A DNA stretch of 64,000 nt from Iodobacter ciconiae (GTDB lineage Bacteria > Pseudomonadota > Gammaproteobacteria > Burkholderiales > Chitinibacteraceae). Below, piece by piece: positions 20,348 through 29,352 of the stretch (position 1 is the first letter of the stretch; the number at the start of each line of letters is the position of its first letter). The stretch spans positions 248,001 through 312,000 of the forward strand of contig NZ_CP034433.1 in the NCBI RefSeq assembly GCF_003952345.1. Direction: 5' to 3'. Position numbers and translations under genes: made by a program. The notes under the pieces were generated by a model. It was not told the origin of the DNA. It did not search any database and was given only the letters and a program-made list of their open reading frames with translations.

Positions 20348-20368
20348 AACGATAATCATTATCGTTTG
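20348..20368. promoter_or_regulatory. Perfect palindromic Fur box upstream of hutW
   Basis: AAACGATAAT-C-ATTATCGTTT is a perfect 21-bp palindrome containing GATAATCATTATC, the Fur core. It lies 18 bp before the preferred hutW start. Confidence 0.9.
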
Positions 20369-20386
20369 TTGAACAAGGACATTCCA

Positions 20387-21658
20387 TTGCAACCCATTTT
20401 GCTAGAGCCCAACACATCGCGGACTATTGCCTCCGCTTTTTCCCAGCGCCGTGCACTTATGCCTTTTTGGGGGCAAGAGCCCCTGGAAGCGCACGCCTGG
20501 CCTACTGCCTGGCAGAACATTAATCAAACCCCTTTAGCCAATGATTCATTGGCCTATGTGCACATCCCTTTTTGTGCCAATCGTTGCGTATTCTGTGGCT
20601 TTTATAAAAACGCATGGAAAGAAGAACACGGCACACCCTATGTAGACCGCCTGATTGCAGAGTTGCAGCATGCGGCCGCCAACCGGGTGGCGGGCGGCTC
20701 TATTGCTGCGGTGTATCTGGGCGGGGGAACACCCACTGCGTTATCCGGGCCGGATCTGGCGCGTTTGCTGCGTGCTTTGCAACACTATTTGCCGCTGACA
20801 GACGATTGCGAAATCACCGTAGAAGGGCGGATATCCCATTTTGACCGCGCCAAAATCGACGCTTGTCTGGAAGCCGGGGCTAATCGTTTCTCGATTGGCG
20901 TGCAAACTTTCCATACCCCGCTACGCCGCCATTTAGGGCGCAAGCATGGCGGTGAAGAAGCCGCCGCCTATCTGGCTGCGCTGGCGGGTGGGCAAGAGGC
21001 TGTGGTGGTGGCTGATCTCATGTTTGGTCTGCCGGGGCAGGATGAAGCCATCTGGGCAAATGATCTGGATGTCGCGCTGGGCCTGGGTCTGGATGGTATT
21101 GATGTGTATGCCTTTAATCTGTTTCCGGGCCTGCCCATCCAGCGCATGCTGGAAAAAGGCGTATTCCCGCCTATGAGCGATCTGCCCGTGCAGCTGGGTT
21201 TTTACCAAATGGCGCTGGATCGTTTGGCCGCCGCAGGCTGGCAGCAGCTCTCGAATAGTCACTTTGGTTCCGGGCAAGGACGCGAGCGTAATCGCTATAA
21301 CCTGGCCATTAAATCAGGTCATAGCTGCCTGGCCTTTGGCTCTGGCGCAGGCGGCAGCCATGCGGGATATGCCTATGCAATTGAAGCAGATTTAGAGCGC
21401 TATCTGAATGCTAGAGCGCCCGCCATCGCCCGCGTTTCCAGGGCCGACCCAAGCCAGCACTGGGTTGCGGCTTTGCAAGGCAGTATCGAAATAGGTCGGA
21501 TTGACGCATCCCTTCTGCCTGCCGCTTGCCTGCCATTACTACAAAACTGGCAGCAGCAGGGCTTGATTACTCAATTTAAAGATTCACTGTGGAGTATTAC
21601 CCCACTGGCCCGATTCTGGGCCCCAAGCATGGCGCGAGCTTTGGTGGATGCGGCTTGA
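20387..21658 (+). CDS. hutW: HutW-like radical SAM haem utilisation enzyme
   Basis: Related to HemW and to ChuW/HutW, which open haem without oxygen using SAM radical chemistry to give a linear tetrapyrrole and free iron. The 4Fe-4S motif is in HIPFCANRCVFCGF (CxxxCxxC), followed by YLGGGTPTALSG and VEGRISHFD. I prefer the TTG at 20387 because AAGGA precedes it by 7 bases; the frame is open to a TTG at 20366, but that overlaps the Fur box. 423 residues. It is divergent from hmuR and leads hutX, the chuY-like gene and chaN. Confidence 0.88.
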   Translation: MQPILLEPNTSRTIASAFSQRRALMPFWGQEPLEAHAWPTAWQNINQTPLANDSLAYVHIPFCANRCVFCGFYKNAWKEEHGTPYVDRLIAELQHAAANRVAGGSIAAVYLGGGTPTALSGPDLARLLRALQHYLPLTDDCEITVEGRISHFDRAKIDACLEAGANRFSIGVQTFHTPLRRHLGRKHGGEEAAAYLAALAGGQEAVVVADLMFGLPGQDEAIWANDLDVALGLGLDGIDVYAFNLFPGLPIQRMLEKGVFPPMSDLPVQLGFYQMALDRLAAAGWQQLSNSHFGSGQGRERNRYNLAIKSGHSCLAFGSGAGGSHAGYAYAIEADLERYLNARAPAIARVSRADPSQHWVAALQGSIEIGRIDASLLPAACLPLLQNWQQQGLITQFKDSLWSITPLARFWAPSMARALVDAA

Positions 21659-21683
21659 TGAGTTACTGCTATGGCAGTAGTCG

Positions 21684-22064
21684 TTTTATTAGTGTCTTCG
21701 GCACGGTGATTTTGGTGCGGTAATTCCCCGCTGGGGACTCACTTTCTTGAACGGCCAAGAAAGTAAGCAAAACCGCAACCCCAAAAGCACGAAAGCCCCT
21801 CACTGCGGATAATCGGCTCGGCGAAAAAGGCTGCTCGGGAGCAAGCCCGCTACCCCTTTTTCGAAACCCCGAGCCGCTTATTCCTCGCTTCGGTGTGCTT
21901 CAAGGGGACTTTAAAAAGCCCCCTGCCGAGAGTAGCGATAGATGCCCAGATTATTGGTGTTGAAAATACTTAAAAGCTTATTGGGAACACTTAATTAATG
22001 CGTTTTTTTCTCCGTGAAACTCTGTGTTCTCTGTGACCTCTGTGTTTCAAGATCTGGGTTTTTC
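21684..22064 (+). repeat. Composite repeat: A copy 3 plus B copy 1
   Basis: Full-length A (21684-21950) followed after about 50 bases by B (22001-22064). The A centre is a large inverted repeat, CGGCTCGG...CCGAGCCG, with an inner GAAAAAGG/CCTTTTTC-type arm. B reads TCTCCGTGAAACTCTGTGTT and ends CAAGATCTGGGTTTTT. It separates hutW from hutX. Confidence 0.85.
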
Positions 22065-22098
22065 GGCATAAAAATTAGTTAACTTTTTGGAAAAAAAT

Positions 22099-22605
22099 AT
22101 GAACAACACTCAATCCTTACGTGAACGTCTTAGTAAAAATCCTGGCGTGGTGCTGGAAGGCTTAGCTGCCTCCGCTGCTCTGCCTATGAATGAGGTGATT
22201 GAATGCCTGCCCGCTGCAATGTGGCAGCGTCTTGCTGGTGAAAAAATGGCTGAGTTATTGCTGGAAATGGCTAGCTGGGGCGATGTGACGGTGATTATGC
22301 ACAGCAGCGACGTAATTATGGAATTCACAGGGCCCATTCCTGCGGGGGAGTTCAGTCATGGGTTTTTTAATTTACCGGGGCCAACAGGCTTGCACGGGCA
22401 TTTAAGGGTGGGTAATTGCGGTGCAATTTACGCGGTAGAGCGCCCCTTTATGGGCAGGGATACGGCCTCTGTGCTGTTTACCAATCATGAGGGCGGCGTG
22501 ATGTTTAAGGTGTTTTTAGGCCGAGACAGTAAGGGGGAAATTTCCGGCAGCCAGCTTGAGGCGCTGCATCGTTTTTTTGCCTCAGATGCAGCTACCTTCG
22601 GGTAA
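22099..22605 (+). CDS. hutX: HutX/ChuX family intracellular haem carrier
   Basis: Small cytoplasmic protein (168 residues) of the HutX/HugX/ChuX family, which binds haem and passes it to the degrading enzyme. The start LRERLSKNPGVVLEGLA and the middle WGDVTVIMHSSDVIMEFTGP are typical, as is HGFFNLPG. The ATG at 22099 follows TTGGAAAAAAAT. Placement between a hutW-like and a chuY-like gene matches the E. coli chuWXY order, although here a 380-bp repeat element intervenes after hutW. Confidence 0.9.
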   Translation: MNNTQSLRERLSKNPGVVLEGLAASAALPMNEVIECLPAAMWQRLAGEKMAELLLEMASWGDVTVIMHSSDVIMEFTGPIPAGEFSHGFFNLPGPTGLHGHLRVGNCGAIYAVERPFMGRDTASVLFTNHEGGVMFKVFLGRDSKGEISGSQLEALHRFFASDAATFG

Positions 22606-22698
22606 AAAAACAGGAAACACACTATTAGGGCCACCGGAAAGCAAGGGCGTGTAATGGTGTTTAAATGATTGTTATTTATAACTTTTATAGGGCACATA

Positions 22699-23346
22699 AT
22701 GGCAGATATGCATGATGTACTGATCTTTGGTGCCAGCCGCGGGCTGGGGCTTTGTCTGGCAAAGGCCTGCGTTGTGCGCGGTGAAAAAGTGGCTGCGATG
22801 GTCAGAGCAGAAAGTGACACTGCAGCTTTAAGTGGGCTGGGTGTTACATTGATTGGCGGTGATGCTTTTAACCTAGATGATTGCATGGCAGCCATCAGAC
22901 AGGCCGGGGCAAAACGGGTGATCAGTGTTCTGGGCGGTAAAAATGCAGCAGGGCGGCGGGTTGATGCCGTGGGCAATCTAAATGTGATCGAGGCTTTGGA
23001 AGCGGAGGCCCCTCAAACACGGTTTTTGCTTGGTACATCTCTAGGCTGCGGTGATCAGTGGGATACTTTGGCTGAAGGGGCCAGGCGCATGCTGGGCGAG
23101 GCCATTCAGGCTAAAAATCAGGCCGAGCAGCGCCTGGCTCAAAGTGCTTTACGCTGGATGGTTGCAAGGCCCGCAGGTTTAAACCATCAGTCTGCCACCG
23201 GCCGGTATCGGGTTCTGGCGGAGCGTGATGATGCAGGCAATTATTTGCCAAGAGCCGATGTGGCCAGTGCCATGCTGGACATCTTTGTCGAAGATGAGCG
23301 CCTTTATAAAGCGTGGACGATTCTGGGGCCGGCAGATCCTGCATGA
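22699..23346 (+). CDS. ChuY-like NAD(P)-binding reductase
   Basis: 215-residue Rossmann-fold protein starting at 22699 with AGGG upstream. The nucleotide-binding motif is LIFGASRGLGLCLAKA (GxxGxxG). It resembles NAD(P)H-binding proteins of the biliverdin reductase-B/ChuY type. ChuY in E. coli reduces the product of ChuW during anaerobic haem use. That role is inferred here mainly from gene order (W, X, Y-like) plus the fold. A general SDR-like oxidoreductase would fit the sequence alone. Confidence 0.72.
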   Translation: MADMHDVLIFGASRGLGLCLAKACVVRGEKVAAMVRAESDTAALSGLGVTLIGGDAFNLDDCMAAIRQAGAKRVISVLGGKNAAGRRVDAVGNLNVIEALEAEAPQTRFLLGTSLGCGDQWDTLAEGARRMLGEAIQAKNQAEQRLAQSALRWMVARPAGLNHQSATGRYRVLAERDDAGNYLPRADVASAMLDIFVEDERLYKAWTILGPADPA

Positions 23347-23364
23347 AACTTTGATGCCAGGCAG

Positions 23365-23442
23365 CAAACCCCGAATCCTGAACTAGGAAGGCTTCGGGGA
23401 ATACGAAGGTTTGCGGAGAAAAACAGGCTTTGAATCAAGTGG
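23365..23442 (-). repeat. Diverged repeat B, copy 7 (reverse orientation)
   Basis: AAACCCCGAATCCTGAACTA...GGTTTGCGGAGAAAAACAG matches the reverse complement of repeat B (AAACCCAAATCTTGAACCAC...CACGGAGAAAAATAG) imperfectly. It lies between the chuY-like gene and chaN. Confidence 0.55.
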
Positions 23443-23516
23443 TATAAGCACAGTGCTTTATTTGAAGCCTGTGCTTTTCTTATTTGAATAATTCTTGACT
23501 TTTGCTAAGGCACTTT

Positions 23517-24290
23517 ATGTATACAAAAATTCTTATTGCTCTCTGTGCGGTGCTTGTTTTAAGCGCATGCGCCAGCAGCCCGGCCGGTACGCCTTTTGCC
23601 GGTAAATCTTATGTGCTGATGGGCGAAGTGCATGATAACGCTCTGGGCCATCGGGCCCGTTTTCAGGTTTTAGAGAAAGCTGTGAAAGCGGGCTGGCGTC
23701 CGGCGATTGCCATGGAGCAGTTTGATGTGGAGCGCCAGGCCGACTTAGATCAGGCGCGGCTGGAGCAGCCGGATAACCCTGATTACTTAATTCAGAAGGT
23801 AGGTGGAAAACGCTGGGATTGGCCCCTGTACCGGCCCGTGATTATGCTGGCCATGCATTATGGTTTACCGATTATTGCGGCCAATTTATCGCGTCAGGAT
23901 GCATCCAGAGTTGTAAAATCCGGCCTTGCTGCACTCGCTAATGCAGAAGAGATGGGCCTTGCTCAGCCTCTGCCGGCGGGTTTGCTGGCCGCCCAGCGTG
24001 AAGAAGTACGCGTGGGGCATTGCAATAAGCTGCCGGAAAACTTGCTTGATGGCATGGCGCTGGCACAAATCGCCCGTGATGCAGTGATGGCAAAAGTGAT
24101 GAAACCCTATCATGCAAGGGGCGTGGTGCTGCTTGCGGGTAATGGACATGTACGGCGCGATTGGGGCGTACCGCTATGGCTGCCTGATGCTTTATCGATG
24201 GGCTTTGTTGAAAACAGCAATAAAGGGGCGTTTGATAAGGAGCAATTGATTGCACCTGCCAACAGAGCAGACCCATGTGCAGGTTTATAA
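23517..24290 (+). CDS. chaN: ChaN family haem-binding lipoprotein
   Basis: 257-residue outer- or inner-membrane lipoprotein: signal peptide with lipobox LSAC, Cys18 being lipidated. The mature start YVLMGEVHDNALGHRARF is the ChaN/DUF399 signature (GExHDNxxGH). The C-terminal segment GVVLLAGNGHVRRDWGVPLWL is also typical. ChaN of Campylobacter jejuni is iron-regulated and binds haem as a dimer. Its place at the end of the haem island fits that role. The ATG at 23517 follows an AAGG site. Confidence 0.9.
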   Translation: MYTKILIALCAVLVLSACASSPAGTPFAGKSYVLMGEVHDNALGHRARFQVLEKAVKAGWRPAIAMEQFDVERQADLDQARLEQPDNPDYLIQKVGGKRWDWPLYRPVIMLAMHYGLPIIAANLSRQDASRVVKSGLAALANAEEMGLAQPLPAGLLAAQREEVRVGHCNKLPENLLDGMALAQIARDAVMAKVMKPYHARGVVLLAGNGHVRRDWGVPLWLPDALSMGFVENSNKGAFDKEQLIAPANRADPCAGL

Positions 24291-24407
24291 CAACCATGGG
24301 CTGGGCCACCAGCATATTTTGCAATTGCATCTGCTGCGGGGTAGAGCCCCATTGATGAACAGGGAGTAGCAGTAATGCGTTGCCAGCCGAAATAGCCTGT
24401 TCACGAT

Positions 24408-24442
24408 CCTATCCCCCTTCCCTGACGGGCAAAGGGGATAGG
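24408..24442. terminator. Terminator-like hairpin after the RND gene
   Basis: CCTATCCCC and GGGGATAGG form a 9-bp stem with a 17-base loop between the convergent chaN and RND genes. No long T tract is present, so the terminator call is tentative. Confidence 0.5.
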
Positions 24443-24504
24443 GCTATTTAAAGGGCGGGCAGCCGATGATTAATTGGCTCTCTCCCGGGTGCGGCTTGCT
24501 GGTT

Positions 24505-27500
24505 TTATGTCGCTTTATTTAGTTTTTTTATCAGCCACTGCGCAAAATCATCCACAAAGGTAAATACGACTGGCACCACGAGAAGGCTGAGCAGGGTAGA
24601 GGTGATCAGCCCGCCAATGACGGCAATGGCCATTGGGGATCTGAAACTTGGGTCGATGCCGATACCCAGAGCAATTGGCAACATGCCCGCTCCCATAGCG
24701 ATAGTGGTCATCACGATGGGGCGGGCGCGTTTCAGGCCGGCGTCCATCAGTGCGTCAAAGCGGCTCATGCCGATCCTGCGGGCCACGATGGCGTATTCCA
24801 CCAGTAAGATGGAATTCTTGGTGGCAATGCCCATCAGCATAATCAGGCCAATCAGCGTGGGCATGGAAAACGAGCTTTGTGCAATCAGCAGCGCCAAAAA
24901 TGCGCCGCCAATAGATAAAGGCAAGGCTGCCAGAATGGTGACGGGCTGCATAAAATCCTTAAATAGCAGCACCAGCACCATATAAATGCACAGCACGCCG
25001 GTGAGCATGGCAATACCGAAACTGGCAAAGAGTTTTTTCATTTCTTCTGCATCACCAAATTCGGCACGCTCTACGCCCTTGGGGAGTTGCAGCAGGCTGG
25101 GCAGCTGATCGACTTCGGCACTGACATCTCCTAGCGGGCGCCCGTTAAGCTCGATATCAAAAATCACATCCCTTGCTCTGTCATAGCGATCGATCTGGCT
25201 GGGGCCGGAGGACAGCTCGACGCTGGCTACTTCGCCCAGCATGACATCGCCGTTTTTACCCGGTACCTTGAGCTGCCTGATTTGCTCCAAATCTTTACGT
25301 GTGCTATCAGGCAGCCGCACCACGATGGGGATTTGTCGCTCGGGCAGATTGAGTTTAGCCACCTGGGTATCAAAATCACCGACGGTAGAGATGCGAATGG
25401 TGTCGGATATACTGGTCATGCTGACGCCCAAATCTGCCGCACGGGCCAGATCCGGGCGGATGGTGACTTCGGGGCGCACCAGACTGGCGCTTGATGTAAC
25501 TGCTCCTACGCCTTGCAGGGTGCGCAGATCGCGTTCTATATTTTGGGCGGTGGCCACCAGGGCTGCAGGGTCATCACCCAGTAAGATGAGCTGGAATTTC
25601 TCCCCGGAGCCACCCAGCCCTACGCTCAGGCGCACGCCGGGAATATCTTTAAGCAAATTACGTAAACGGGATTCGATGATGGTTTTTTTGTCCCGTGTTG
25701 TGCGTTTGCTTAAAGTGAGGGTGAGGGTGGCTTTGTTCACTTCAGTGATGCCACCTGCCGCCATGGGATCTGCTCCAGCTCCACCGCTGCCAATGGCGGT
25801 ATAGATACGGGTAATGGATTTTTCACTGTTAAGTAAAACGCGGGCACGTTCGGCAACACGGCTGGTTTCTTCAAGTGTAGTGCCGGGAGGTAATTCAATT
25901 TTGACTAGCGTTTGCGAGCGATCATCGGGCGGAATAAAGCCGGTGGGCAGCAGCGGCACCAGCATCAGTGAGCCGATAAAAAACAGCAGTGAGAACAGCG
26001 CGGTGAGCTTGCGATGCTCCAGGCACCAGCGTGCCAGCTTTAAATAGGCCTGCATGATGCGGCCGTCTTTTTGTGTGTGAGTGATGGGCTTTAGAATATA
26101 GGCAGCCATCATGGGCGTGAGTAAGCGCGCCACAATTAGTGAGGCCATAACAGCCAGCGCGGCCGTCCAGCCAAATTGCTTAAAGAATTTTCCAGGAATG
26201 CCGGCCATAAAAGCAGTCGGTAAAAATACGGCTACCAGTGCAAACGTGGTAGCGATTACGGCCAGACCAATCTCATCAGCCGCTTCCATGGCAGCTTGGT
26301 ATGGCGATTTACCCATGCGTAAATGGCGTACGATGTTTTCGATTTCGACAATCGCATCATCTACCAAAATCCCGACGACCAGCGCCAAAGACAGCAGCGT
26401 GACCGTGTTCAGGCTGAAGCCCAGATAAGCCATACCAATGAAGGCAGGTAAAATAGACAGAGGCAGGGCGGCGGCAGAAACCAGAGTGGCACGCCAGTCG
26501 CGTAAAAACCACCAGACCACCAATACAGCCAGCAATGCGCCTTCCCATAGCAGCTTCATTGACCCGTTAAAGGACTCTTGCACGGGCTCGGCCATATTGT
26601 AGGCTTCGGTAACGGAGAGCCCGGCATTGGTGGTCTTGATTTTTTCCAGTGCGTCACGAATACCTGCAGCGACTTCGAGCTCACTGGCTCCGCGTGAACG
26701 GCTGATTTCAAAGCCGACTACGGGCTTGCCATCTAGCAGGGCAATCGAGCGGCGTTCGGCGGTGGTATCTGTAATTGTGGCTATCTGGTTAAGGCGGATG
26801 CTGCGGCCATCGTTCAGTGGCAGTGTCATCTGTCCCAGCTCGCCCGCGCTTTGTACGGTAGACAAGGTGCGAATGGCTTGTTCGCTGCCGATTAAATCAC
26901 TGCGCCCGCCCGAAGCATCGCGCTGGGTTTGTGCAAGGCTGCGCGAGACATCAGCAGCACTGACTCCCAGGGCTGCCAGCCGTACAGGGTCGATTTCTAT
27001 CCGAATTTCTCTGTTAATTCCGCCTACACGAGCAAATTTACCCACACCGGAAACTGCACGGATTTCCTTACTGATTTTATGATCGACCAGCCAGGAAAGT
27101 GCTTCTTCTCCAAGGGTGCTGGATGCCACAGTAAAGACTAGAAATGGCACACCAGAGAACTCCACTTTACCAATAATCGGGTCTTTCAGATCGCTGGGCA
27201 GATCTCCGCGCACGCCGCTGATGGCGTTGCGTACGTCCTCTACTGCTTCGTTGACGGGTTTTTCCAGCACAAATTCAATTGTCAACATCACGCTGCCATC
27301 CTGAATCTGGCTATAAACGTGTTTTACGCCCTGTAGCGCAGAGACGGCATTTTCAAGCTTTCTGGATACTTCACTTTCCAGCTGGGCAGGGGCGGCTCCC
27401 GGTTGCATGGCCGTGACCGTGACCATGGGCAGCTCAATATCCGGGAAGTCCTGCACCTTCATACTTTGAAAAGACAGCAGACCGGCCAGAGATAATAAGA

Positions 27501-27555
27501 CAAATAGCATAATGACCGGAATGGGGTTTCTGATCGACCAGGCAGAAAAATTCAT
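24505..27555 (-). CDS. RND efflux transporter permease subunit
   Basis: Inner-membrane proton-driven exporter of 1016 residues with the classical two-fold RND layout: a first membrane helix (NPIPVIMLFVLLSLAGLLSF), a periplasmic loop, a helix bundle containing LALVVGILVDDAIVEIENI (proton-relay aspartates), and a second loop and bundle with GLIMLMGIATKNSILLVEYA. It belongs to the multidrug (AcrB/HAE1-like) branch, but the substrate cannot be read. It is the last gene of an OMF-MFP-RND set, separated from the MFP gene by 483 bp containing a composite A+B repeat. Confidence 0.93.
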   Translation of the reverse strand: MNFSAWSIRNPIPVIMLFVLLSLAGLLSFQSMKVQDFPDIELPMVTVTAMQPGAAPAQLESEVSRKLENAVSALQGVKHVYSQIQDGSVMLTIEFVLEKPVNEAVEDVRNAISGVRGDLPSDLKDPIIGKVEFSGVPFLVFTVASSTLGEEALSWLVDHKISKEIRAVSGVGKFARVGGINREIRIEIDPVRLAALGVSAADVSRSLAQTQRDASGGRSDLIGSEQAIRTLSTVQSAGELGQMTLPLNDGRSIRLNQIATITDTTAERRSIALLDGKPVVGFEISRSRGASELEVAAGIRDALEKIKTTNAGLSVTEAYNMAEPVQESFNGSMKLLWEGALLAVLVVWWFLRDWRATLVSAAALPLSILPAFIGMAYLGFSLNTVTLLSLALVVGILVDDAIVEIENIVRHLRMGKSPYQAAMEAADEIGLAVIATTFALVAVFLPTAFMAGIPGKFFKQFGWTAALAVMASLIVARLLTPMMAAYILKPITHTQKDGRIMQAYLKLARWCLEHRKLTALFSLLFFIGSLMLVPLLPTGFIPPDDRSQTLVKIELPPGTTLEETSRVAERARVLLNSEKSITRIYTAIGSGGAGADPMAAGGITEVNKATLTLTLSKRTTRDKKTIIESRLRNLLKDIPGVRLSVGLGGSGEKFQLILLGDDPAALVATAQNIERDLRTLQGVGAVTSSASLVRPEVTIRPDLARAADLGVSMTSISDTIRISTVGDFDTQVAKLNLPERQIPIVVRLPDSTRKDLEQIRQLKVPGKNGDVMLGEVASVELSSGPSQIDRYDRARDVIFDIELNGRPLGDVSAEVDQLPSLLQLPKGVERAEFGDAEEMKKLFASFGIAMLTGVLCIYMVLVLLFKDFMQPVTILAALPLSIGGAFLALLIAQSSFSMPTLIGLIMLMGIATKNSILLVEYAIVARRIGMSRFDALMDAGLKRARPIVMTTIAMGAGMLPIALGIGIDPSFRSPMAIAVIGGLITSTLLSLLVVPVVFTFVDDFAQWLIKKLNKAT

Positions 27556-27663
27556 TACTTATCCTTAAGGGCGTGGCTTAGGGGATTGCTATGTGTTTTT
27601 GTAGGGCGGGTGAAACCCGCGTATTTTTTGTATTGCCCGCGGCTTGCTTTCCGTACAGGCTAA

Positions 27664-28038
27664 TCAAAGTCAAAAAGATCTTTTTAGTGCCTTCGGCACG
27701 TTGATTTATGCGGTATCCCTGCGGGGGAATCCCTTTCTTGAACGGCCAGGAAAGGAAGCAAAACCGCAACCTCAAAAGCACGAAGGCCCTTCACTGCGGA
27801 TAATCGGCTCGGCGAAAAAGGCTGCTCGGGAGCAAGCCCGTTACCCCTTTTCCGAAACCACGAGCTGCTTATTCCTCGCTTCGGCGTGCTTCAGGGGGGA
27901 TTTAAGCCCCGTGCTATGAGTTGCGATATAAATTTATTTTGTTGAGGTTGAAACGACTCAAAACCCAATAAATGGCTCAATTCAAAATGGTTTTCTCCGT
28001 GTTCTCTGTGGTCGCCGTGTTTCAAGGTTTGGGTTTTG
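27664..28038 (+). repeat. Composite repeat: A copy 4 plus B copy 2
   Basis: Full-length A (27664-27924), the closest relative of copy 3 and carrying the same CGGCTCGG centre, followed about 60 bases later by B (27987-28038: TTTTCTCCGTGTTCTCTGTG, CAAGGTTTGGGTTTTG). It lies within the RND operon, antisense to it, and almost touches the MFP stop codon. Confidence 0.85.
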
Positions 28039-29163
28039 TTATTTAGCTGCCACCACTTTCACCACATCACCATCGGCTAAAAATCCTGCGCCGCTGGCGA
28101 TGATTTGGGCGTCTCTGGTGATGCCGTTGATGGCTACGCTTTGCTTATCCTGGCGGCCTAATGTGATGCGCTGCATTTTGACTTTGTTATTGGCTCCCAG
28201 TAAAAATACGTGGGCAAAGCCGTCACGCATCACGACGCTGCTGCCAGGCAGGGTCAGCACTTCGCCCTGGCCGGTTTGTAATGATCCTTTGGCAAACATG
28301 CCGGGTTTGGCTGTATCAAGAGAAGCATTTTGTATATCTACGTAAACCAGTAAATTGCGTGTGTGGGCATCAACGGTAGGGGCGGCTTTACGTACTTTGC
28401 CATTTACCTGCTGGCCATTAGGCAGGGTGATACTGACTTGCTGGCCGCTTTTGATGCGCGCGGCATCCATGGCGCTGATTTCGGCACGCCATTCCAGGCG
28501 GCTTTGCCGGATTAACTTAAATAACTCCTGCCCCGGCTGTACAACGGCTCCCACGGTGGCGCTGCGGGCAGAGATCACTCCGTCATCGGGGGCAGTAACC
28601 TGGCTTTGTTTGATGCGTAATTGCTGTGTGGCAAGGCGGGCTTTGGCGGCTTGCAGGCGTGCTGCTGCGGCTTGTTCTTGTAAAGCCGATTGCTTTATTT
28701 GCTGGCTGCTAAGTGCGCCGTTCCCATTTTCAATATCGCCGAGTTTACGGATGCGCCCGGCGTTATCCGAGGCTTCGCTCCAGGCTGCTTCTGCTTCTGC
28801 AAGGGCGGCTTGCTGCTGAGCCAGCTCTATCTTGAGCGTGTCACCGGCAAATTGTGCCAATATCTGGCCCCGTTTTACTTCATCACCGACTTGCGCTTGT
28901 ACCTGGGTCAGTGCATAGCCGCCAATTTCTGCACCAATCAGGGATTCTTGCCACGCTTCAATATTGCCATTGGCTTCAATCACCACCGGCCATATTTGTT
29001 TGACAGGTGAAATCACTGTTACGGTCATTGCAGGACGAGGGGTTTCGGGGGATTTTGGTGCTTTGGCAATGCTTTTGGGTATGGCAATGAGTGCGATCGC
29101 ACCGCATAGCACAAGGCAGGCGCAGATCGCAGCCTGCTTGGGGTGTTGCTTGAGGACACGCAT
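28039..29163 (-). CDS. RND efflux periplasmic adaptor (membrane fusion protein)
   Basis: 374-residue adaptor with an N-terminal membrane anchor (AAICACLVLCGAIALIAIP). The biotinyl-lipoyl domain halves flank a coiled-coil hairpin rich in Ala, Glu and Gln (about residues 100-180: ALAEAEAAWSEASDNAGRIR and QQIKQSALQEQAAAARLQ). SQVTAPDDGVISARSATVGA is the returning lipoyl half, followed by the beta-barrel segment. It bridges the RND pump and the outer-membrane factor encoded on either side. Confidence 0.93.
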   Translation of the reverse strand: MRVLKQHPKQAAICACLVLCGAIALIAIPKSIAKAPKSPETPRPAMTVTVISPVKQIWPVVIEANGNIEAWQESLIGAEIGGYALTQVQAQVGDEVKRGQILAQFAGDTLKIELAQQQAALAEAEAAWSEASDNAGRIRKLGDIENGNGALSSQQIKQSALQEQAAAARLQAAKARLATQQLRIKQSQVTAPDDGVISARSATVGAVVQPGQELFKLIRQSRLEWRAEISAMDAARIKSGQQVSITLPNGQQVNGKVRKAAPTVDAHTRNLLVYVDIQNASLDTAKPGMFAKGSLQTGQGEVLTLPGSSVVMRDGFAHVFLLGANNKVKMQRITLGRQDKQSVAINGITRDAQIIASGAGFLADGDVVKVVAAK

Positions 29164-29297
29164 AGGTACAGCTCCAGTTTACCGGGGGCATGGTGATGTA
29201 TTCGTTGTCTTTTGTTTTGCATAAGCTATTTGCTGAACGATGCTTTGTATCGCACGCGGGGTCATAGAGGGCAAAACGGCTTACATACCCCATAAAA

Positions 29298-29352
29298 GTT
29301 GCTCTCTGGGTTTTCTCGGTGTGCTTTGTGTTCTTACCTGTTTTCTGTGTTT
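29298..29352 (+). repeat. Degenerate repeat B, copy 3
   Basis: GGGTTTTCTCGGTGTGCTTTGTGTTC...TTTTCTGTGTTTACAG resembles repeat B, but several positions differ and the final CAAGATTTGGGTTTT block is missing. It lies between the OMF and MFP genes. Confidence 0.4.

Noticed and set aside
24602..26428. Several long frames antisense to the RND gene
   Set aside because: They are mirror frames of a well-supported 1016-residue transporter and have no start signals or family features.
27716..27740. GGCACG-type boxes in repeat A as possible sigma-54 promoters
   Set aside because: The GG and GC dinucleotides do not fall at the required -24/-12 spacing in the copies that I compared.
27644..27919. Open frames running through repeat A copy 4 as possible small proteins
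   Set aside because: The frames are not maintained among the six copies, which differ by insertions and deletions; the conserved feature is the inverted repeats.
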